Shown one piece after another: positions 58,052 through 64,000 of a stretch of 64,000 bases of DNA. Numbering within the stretch: the first letter of the stretch is position 1; each line of letters opens with the position of its first letter. The position numbers were made by a program, and so were the translations under genes. The DNA is from Calycina herbarum (Eukaryota > Ascomycota > Leotiomycetes > Helotiales > Pezizellaceae), in assembly GCA_001414485.1 (NCBI GenBank), contig LLEY01000052.1, positions 62,001 to 126,000 on the forward strand. The letters are read 5' to 3'. The notes beneath the pieces were generated by a model. The model saw only the letters and a list, made by a program, of their open reading frames with translations. It was not told the DNA's origin and searched no databases.

Positions 58052-59539
58052 TCATCTCTCCATCTCGGCAAACCCGCTCGTTACACGGCGAAGTCGTCTA
58101 TTCAAAGCATCTCTTACCCCTCTCACTCTTTCAAGTCTCTCAAAATCATCCTCCAATAGTGCCCCTCTTGGCCTCTCCAAAACAAACCCCATTCCTCCCA
58201 TTGGTCTGGCTAGAAAAGTGTAAATATCAACCGGTGTACTGACTTCATTATTAGGTCCGTTGTTTTGTACAACCGTCGAAACTCTCTGACGACACAAAGG
58301 GCATGCGATCTCTCTTCTTCCATGATCAAGTTGCTGAAGCCAGCGGTGAATACAATCGTGATGGAAAGCGTGGTTGCAGTGACAGAGAGTTGTGAAGTTT
58401 TGATTTGTGGAAGTGAGGGTCTCGAGACAGATGCTGCAAGTTGAGTCTCCGGATGGTGCGGTGTAGGTAGATTGTGGAGTTGGAGAAGAGATTCTGGCTG
58501 GTGAGGCGCCTGGAAGAGGTGATGAAGGGAAGCGTGCGGCAGTTCTTGCTCGGTCAGCTTGGCGGTGTCGATAATGTTCTCTATAAACTAGTTCAGAGGA
58601 CATATATCGTGCTTGCGCCTCATCTATGATTGCTTCAGGATCAAAACCCCCTACTATATTTCCTGATCCTCGATTAAGTTCCCCTCGTTCTTCCGGTCCT
58701 GAAGTTGGAGGTGAACGTTGTGGAATGCTTCTTTCCGAGGACCTAGGAGAAACAGGTGTTGAGACGGGTAAAGCCGCAAAGTAAGCGAAAGGGGTAGCGG
58801 GACGAGCTGATGTAGAGTTTCTACTGCCACGAGTAAGTGCTGAGTGCCTAGCACTTTCATATGCCATATTTTGTGCCTGTGCCTCATTCCAAGTTGATTC
58901 CCAAACTTCAGGGTCCGCAAAATTCGAAGTGTCATTCTCCATCGCCTCGAATACGTTAGCCAATTCCGCAGCCTGTGACCTGATGTTTTCAGATAGTTGA
59001 CTGGGTCTTAATCTTTCTAGTTGAGAAGCTAGATTTGAGAGCAGTGGCGAATCGATTCCAAAGCCTAGCTCCTGGTGTTCTGGTCTGGAAACGGGAGTTG
59101 GGCGTCGGGGAGTAGTGCTTTCGAAATCCAGCTCGCGGGATTCTCGTGTGGAAACTGGAACTGGACGTCGTCTAATTATTCTTTCCGATAGCGAAGGTCT
59201 TGTTGACAATCGTCCTGGAATTCCTTCCACTTCCGCCTCCACCGGTCTGAACAAATGCTCTGTAATCGCTGGACCAGTTCCCACAGGACGTCGAGCAGCA
59301 CTTGAACGCATTAGAGTTCTTCGGGGTGCTCTGCGCCCTGGTGCTTCGCTACTTGTAATTCGCTCAAAAGTCGCATGCCGTATTCCGGATGCACGTGAAA
59401 AATGACTTCCTATCTCTTGGTAGGCTTGTGATTCTATGCTTGCACCGAATAGGGAAGCGCGGGATTCGATGGTGGTATTGTCACGTGCAGACAATGGTAT
59501 GTAGGGATAGTTGTTACCGATGTCGTTGGAGGTAGCCAT
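58052..59539 (-). CDS. RING-H2 zinc-finger protein, probable E3 ubiquitin ligase
   Basis: Single-exon 495-aa protein from the ATG at 59539. Residues 1-350 are Ser/Arg/Pro-rich and mostly disordered, with internal repeats: two RRPxPVSxxE(S/H)(R/Q)EL-type copies around 120-155 and two EAQAxxM-type segments (WNEAQAQNMAYESAR and IDEAQARYMSSELVY). Residues 370-420 form a canonical RING-H2: CSICLETL, then LCHCNHAFHHDCIHRWLQQL, then ACPLCRQRV, with C-x2-C, C-x-H-x2-H-x2-C and C-x2-C spacing complete. Such domains recruit E2 enzymes to ubiquitinate substrates. The C-terminal 70 residues are charged and helical (LLEDDFERLERVRGVRDALN). No transmembrane segment. It has a truncated, damaged tandem copy 700 bp downstream. 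Substrate unknown. Confidence 0.88.
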   Translation of the reverse strand: MATSNDIGNNYPYIPLSARDNTTIESRASLFGASIESQAYQEIGSHFSRASGIRHATFERITSSEAPGRRAPRRTLMRSSAARRPVGTGPAITEHLFRPVEAEVEGIPGRLSTRPSLSERIIRRRPVPVSTRESRELDFESTTPRRPTPVSRPEHQELGFGIDSPLLSNLASQLERLRPSQLSENIRSQAAELANVFEAMENDTSNFADPEVWESTWNEAQAQNMAYESARHSALTRGSRNSTSARPATPFAYFAALPVSTPVSPRSSERSIPQRSPPTSGPEERGELNRGSGNIVGGFDPEAIIDEAQARYMSSELVYREHYRHRQADRARTAARFPSSPLPGASPARISSPTPQSTYTAPSGDSTCSICLETLTSTNQNFTTLCHCNHAFHHDCIHRWLQQLDHGRREIACPLCRQRVSTVVQNNGPNNEVSTPVDIYTFLARPMGGMGFVLERPRGALLEDDFERLERVRGVRDALNRRLRRVTSGFAEMER

Positions 59540-61004
59540 GATTTTTGTATGTTGTAAGGAAGATGTTGATTACTCACAAGTTTGAGAGAGAGTGTGTGCT
59601 TTTGTAGGAAATCGAGGCGGGCGATTCTCGTTAGCTCAAGGGGGGGAGTCTCCTTTCACGATGTGAATCACGCTATGTCTTGTGGGGAGGTTAAAAACTA
59701 GTATTCACTACTGGGTTTCATGTGATGAGAGTTTAGCGAGTTCGAAATCCGGTTGGAATTGGAGCTTGTCAGTCCATTTATTGGTTTGCTGGAATTTTAA
59801 GCGAATTTTAGGGCCTAAATTAGGCCTCGCACTTTTTAGGATAAAATTAGGATATGCACCATCAAAAATTGATGATATCATATTTAAATATGACGCGCTT
59901 CTAGATGTGCGCTTTTAAATATGCATCATCAATATATTGTCTTTTCCAGCAAAAGCTGCAATTCCCATCATATATCCTGGCATATCTGCCACTAAGACAC
60001 CTCAATGAGCATTACCTAAGAGATGCCAAAAATGCATGCACCATGAGCCAAATAACTACAGCATATTTCATTAAAAACGTGGTCATTATAATTAAATAAA
60101 TATATGACGAGTCAATTTGAAACTCTCCTGGCAAATTTAATGGAGTATTTAAATATGTTATAGAGTGATCCAAACAGGCACTTAAGGTGGTATGCTTTGG
60201 GACTCCAAATTATAAGTGTTTGGAGTACGCAAATATCAGATTATTACCATGCAATATTTCTGATTTACTTTGTTGATAATTACTAGGGTATTTTTTCGAA
60301 CACAATTCTTCCAAACTGGAATGCAGCCAAGGTAGTTGATTGCCATATACCTTACGCTTCTACTTTTTCCAAAAAAGACTCATGAAGTTTGATCATTGTT
60401 CACCGACACCCTGCTGCGTGATTATGCAAAATAGTCTGGTATCCCATCTAGAGGATAGAGGTTGTAAAAAAACGTGCATTTGAAAGGGGGTATAAATGGG
60501 TACGTCTGGATGGGATAATGAGTAAAACTGCCAGAGATGACTTAGAAGAATAGGAACCTTGATTTCTTCTTTCCTCGGACTTTCAAAAATAACAGAGCGA
60601 GGATTATCCAAGAGAACTTCGCGCCAAAGAATAAAGGTTGCTCCTACTTTGAAAATTAGAGCTAACCACCAGAACCCTGTCGCAACAAAGAAAAAGTCTT
60701 GCACAAAGGTACTTGACAGTTCAACCAACGCCTGTAGCTCATCTCCTTTGTCGGAACTCCAAAAATAAGAGACTTGCTACAATGGGCTTTGTAATTTTAC
60801 AATTCTGTCCTATTGCTGTTGGGCTTGATTTAAAATTATTCTACCCTCAAGCTTGGTAAGAGAACGCCTTGAACAGTGGGTATTCTTTCTCTACCGGAGG
60901 ACTATAAAGTTGGTAAAGTTTATTTGATTGAAAACTTCAAACCAAACCAACATCTCAACAGTTATAAGCAAAAACCACACCAAACTCACTATTTAACAAG
61001 CAAA
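59540..61004. other. AT-rich intergenic region with a long imperfect palindrome
   Basis: No supported gene; a 111-codon minus frame (60728-60393) with hydrophobic residues begins at TTG and has no domain. Contains the inverted repeat at 59870-59931. The frame leading into the first decayed RING copy is open from 60876 but has no ATG. Confidence 0.45.
59870..59931. repeat. Imperfect inverted repeat (hairpin)
   Basis: TGATGAT and CATATTTAAA (59870-59888) pair with TTTAAATATG and ATCATCA (59914-59931); GCGC words at 59895-59898 and 59909-59912 extend the symmetry around a short loop. Possibly a remnant of a MITE or a cruciform-forming site. Confidence 0.6.
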
Positions 61005-62173
61005 ATATGTTTCGATATTCAATTCAAAGCAGCTTGCGGACATGGATTTGGGTGGAAGAAGCAATGCACTGAGGCGGAGGTAGAGGAAGATTTTGTCGAT
61101 TACTGTTTTGAAGACGAGCCTTTTGCCCGCATTCTTCAAGTGGAGGGGGAACACACTTGTCCATTTTGCATTGCTAATCCAGAGCGATATCAAGATCCAG
61201 AGTAATATAAGCTTTGGTTGCAAAACCTTGATTTTCCTCCACCGCTGTCCTCGACTCCTGGTCAATCACCTAAAGAGATTGTTAGGACGCTTTTGGAAAG
61301 ATATGGTAGATTGATCGATGGCTCTAAGGATTATCGGCTAAGTGGAGACTTAGATAGCTTTAACCGAGTCCCAGACGTCGACCTTGAATGGCTTTCGACC
61401 GAATTAGCATACGTAGAGTACTCCATTCGGGACTTGATGTATAGATGGGTTCAAGAAACTGGGGCGTCTACAGAAAGTTACAAGTATTGGTTAGAGGCTC
61501 TGGAGCCCATTTTCAAAACAGCTCAACCCTCCTTACCATACTTGGAAGAGGAATACACGCGTAATTGCGCTATCTGCTGGAAAGACCACCCTAAGGAAAC
61601 AAGAAGACAACTAGACCTGCTTTATTTCCTCCGGAACGTTATAGCTATGTTGATTACAAATTCCTTCTGGATTGACACCCTTGGAAAAGACGAGAATCTA
61701 TAAAATTCAATCTTTGACATGATCTCCAAGAAACCAGTCCTCAAAGATATACCTTGCGAGAATTTGAAAGCTGATCAGAAGGATTGTAGAATTTGTTGGT
61801 TTCCATTGGGAGAAATCCGCCCCGTCCCCCCATAAAGGAAACATTGCCAGCTGAGAGCCCCGTACAAGTTCCCTGTCCAGCGAAGCACATGGAAAGAGTG
61901 CTCAAAGAAGATGCACGACCTATGTGTCCACTCTGTCGGTTCGTGTTCGTTGACGAGACACTAAGGTTTTCCACAATTCCTCCTAAAAGTGAGTATATCA
62001 TTCCATGGTGGATTGCAGTTCTGCGGGGGGAGGACCCTCAAGCGGAGATCGGTGGGATCTGGCAAGCTGGAAGGGAGTCTGCTCGGCCACATATCTCCGA
62101 TATTGGAGTTACACAGGAAGATCTAGATTATGTGAAGCCAAATGGTCCATCCATCCCTGCCACATCAATCTAG
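61005..62173 (+). pseudogene. Decayed RING/zinc-type gene, copy 1
   Basis: Compared with copy 2 downstream, the protein trace starts at CFDIQFKAACGHGFGWKKQC, but the codon before it is ATA (61005-61007) where copy 2 has ATG. It continues with EGEHTCPFCIANPERYQDPE to a TAA (61203-61205), then in the same frame YKLWLQNLDFPPP…, RYGRLIDGSKDYRLSGDLDS, FNRVPDVDLEWLSTELAYVE to another TAA (61701-61703), then KDCRICWFPLGEI. A frameshift around 61830-61850 leads to IKETLPAESPVQVPCPAKHM and MCPLCRFVFV, ending at 62173. Against copy 2, the middle of the RING (IFGKDCIEQWIKD) is absent. Two stops, a frameshift, a deletion and a lost start make this a clear pseudogene. The N-terminal Cys/His region (C…CGH…C…C…CPFC) looks like a second zinc-binding module typical of an uncharacterised Pezizomycotina family. 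Confidence 0.75.
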
Positions 62174-62978
62174 AGTTATTCGTGCCAGTCCATTTGACTC
62201 GACAACACTTGACTTGATTGCCCCCTATTAATTGAATTATATTTAATGCTTATACTTTCCGTAGTACTCTTGAAACTCCCACTCCCTGTGAATGAAGAAG
62301 GTAAGAAGAATGAAGTGAACGTGTGACATTTGCTTAACCACAGACAGAGTGTGAAATGTTGGTCCTAGCGTAAGTGGTCACCACCCTTTTAAATTCCTGT
62401 GCCTGGCGGCAGTGATTCCATGTTCTCTTCGCTTTTCAGTCACGATATTTCAATCTGATTCTCTGCTGTGGATTGCAAGGCTTTCTCGAATGAGTATGTC
62501 AAGTCAGAGAGGCCCTATTATTCCTGACCCCAACGCTTCTCTCTCAACGAAATCTCTTTCCTAGCCTTGATTCTACTCCCTTCATCGATTTCCATCAAGC
62601 TCGCACTTGTGCTTCTTTCAAGACTTAACTAGAAAACAAACCAACAACGAAGTAAAATTCCCGAACAATGCAATTGTGTTCTTTTATATAAAGAAGAAAC
62701 AAGAACTCACCACCTTTGTTGATAACAAGAGGCTTTCATCAATGGTCCTTGTTGTCGTTATTCAGCTTTTGATGTTACTGGGCTTAATAAAAGCTGTTTT
62801 CTATTCAGCATCTGAAAGAGTGGCTCACAAACAGTGAATGGATTCTCCTCTGCGGGGAACCATATCTGGTAAAGTTATCTGAGCAAAAGCTCAGCCTTTT
62901 TTTGGTACCAGAAAACTTCATACAAAACGACTGTTTCAACAATAAGCACCACCCAACCACAAATTTACAACAACCACC
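62174..62978. other. Spacer between RING-type copies 1 and 2
   Basis: 805 bp with no supported gene. The last 100 bp before 62979 are rich in A and C (CACCACCCAACCACAAATTTACAACAACC split over 62948-62974), a typical fungal leader for copy 2. Confidence 0.45.
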
Positions 62979-64000
62979 ATGTGCATCTATATTACTATCA
63001 GAGCAGCTTGTTGGCACAGAGCAAAGACTGCGAAACACTGTACTCGTAGGGCAAAGAGAAATTATTCAAGCCAACATTTCATTTTTCGATGCTCCCCAAC
63101 TAGGTCATTTTGTAGGAATCTGATTATAAACGGAGATCACTACTGCCCCTTCTGCCTTGCTAATCCAGACAATTATCGAAAAGGAAAGCAAGAGGGAATC
63201 CCCAACTTCGACAACTTTGACTTTCCCCAGCCCCCTGACCTCACCACACCACCCTCAGCTCCTAGTCAAATACCACCAATCCCTGTTTACAGCGAAGAAT
63301 TCATCAATACTGTTTTGGAGAAGTACGGAAAAGTAATTGATGGTTCTTGGATTCATCGAGTTACTGGGGATCCACGAAGCTTTAATCGAGTCTCAGACCG
63401 TCACCTTGAATGGCTTCACGCCGCCTGCGACTATGTTTAGTATTCCGTTCGTCATTCAATGCTTAAATGGGTTTCAGACTCCTCAGAGAGTATCGATTTT
63501 GAGATTCCATATGCTCTGAAGCCCATTCGTACAGCCCACGAAACCCCAGGCCTAGATGACCAATACCGAGATGATTGGGCGTCTTGCTGGGAACACTTTC
63601 CCAAGGAAATAGCAAGTCAACTAGATCTTTTTTATTTCCTCCGAGGTGCTTCAGATGTTCTAGAAACAAACAAATTGTTAGTAGAAACGCTGAGAGAATC
63701 TATCAAGCTTTGGAGCTCAATATTTCGAGTACTCAAAGTCACTACTTCTGAAACACAGATCCTCACAGAAGTAGTTGAAGAGCTAAAACCCGGTGAGAAG
63801 ATGTGTGTGATTTGCAGATTCACGATAGGAGAAGTCAGAAGCGTCCTAGGCATAGAGGAAACATTGCCCGCTGAGAAGCCCATGCGATTCTGCTGTGAAA
63901 AACACATCTTCGGAAAAGACTGTATCGAACAATGGATCAAGGACAAGCAGGATCCAACTTGTCCCCTTTGTCGATACCAAGCTGTTCCTTATCGACATAG
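62979..64000 (+). pseudogene. RING/zinc-type gene, copy 2, with in-frame TAG; runs off the window
   Basis: ATG at 62979 after a good leader context. N-terminal Cys-rich part (MCIYITIRAACWHRAKTAKH, CTRRAK…), then NGDHYCPFCLANPDNYRKGK, a Pro-rich linker (FPQPPDLTTPPSAPSQIPPI) and KYGKVIDGSWIHRVTGDPRS. A TAG at 63438-63440 interrupts the frame where copy 1 has GAG (Glu). The same frame is then open for at least 186 codons to the window end: YSVRHSMLKWVSDSSESIDF, DDWASCWEHFPKEIASQLDL, and a full RING-like end MCVICRFTIGEV … FCCEKHIFGKDCIEQWIKDK … CPLCRYQAV. The N-terminal CGH and CxxxC elements seen in copy 1 are altered here (CWH), so this copy may also be non-functional, or the stop may be the only serious lesion. 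The end of the gene is outside the window. Confidence 0.65.

Noticed and set aside
60393..60728. 111-codon minus ORF with hydrophobic segments
   Set aside because: Begins at TTG, no ATG in a useful position and no family resemblance.
1..64000. CRISPR arrays, operons, bacterial-type features
   Set aside because: Spliced nuclear fungal genes throughout; no regularly spaced identical repeats with unique spacers.

Overview
The window looks like nuclear DNA of a filamentous ascomycete (Pezizomycotina, possibly Leotiomycetes; the class is an inference). The evidence is genes with short introns (48-150 nt, mostly GTAAGT-like donors and TAG/CAG acceptors), a NACHT-ankyrin STAND receptor, a HET-type fragment, a SesA/HeLo-like protein, and a pogo/Fot1 transposon whose stop codons look like RIP (C-to-T) damage. 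Housekeeping genes are compact and intact. Accessory genes between them are large, gene-poor in context and often broken.

Layout. 1-3.2 kb holds no convincing gene. 3.2-12 kb is a housekeeping block: a tiny zinc-ribbon ORF, RPL13 (minus), DPM3 (plus), an OXLD1-like mitochondrial protein (minus), and, divergently, a 1036-aa repeat-rich protein that may be a kinetochore component. 12-15 kb is gene-free and carries a run of 22 G. 15.1-21.4 kb is one seven-exon STAND receptor (N-terminal domain, NACHT, ankyrin repeats) whose start codon region looks frameshifted. 22-26.3 kb is a second housekeeping block: PAM16 and YIP1 (divergent) and a Pex30/Pex24-type dysferlin-domain peroxin.

26.3-42.3 kb is accessory. 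It holds an F-box/2EXR-like protein with an in-frame stop and same-frame continuation, a 978-aa protein with a SesA/HeLo-like N-terminus, an arylsulfotransferase gene split by a nested transposon insertion, a coiled-coil gene with an in-frame TGA, and a HET C-terminal remnant. The nested insertion resolves cleanly: a hAT-like MITE with an 8-bp target duplication was later hit by a 5'-truncated LINE (16-bp duplication) and a pogo/Fot1 element (TA duplication).

42.8-49.6 kb has a four-exon secreted-type protein and a Byr4-like septation regulator. 49.6-56.3 kb shows no confident gene. 56.3-64 kb has a small TA-flanked MITE, a RING-H2 gene with a decayed tandem paralogue, and two decaying copies of another RING family, the second running off the window.

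The intact genes serve translation, ER glycosylation, mitochondrial import, ER-Golgi traffic, peroxisomes and septation. The accessory genes are mostly families linked to fungal self/non-self recognition, protein turnover and secretion. They show repeated signs of decay: internal stops, a lost start codon, frameshifts and a lost zinc ligand. Exon joins were worked out by hand from splice motifs and reading-frame continuity; none were checked against transcripts.
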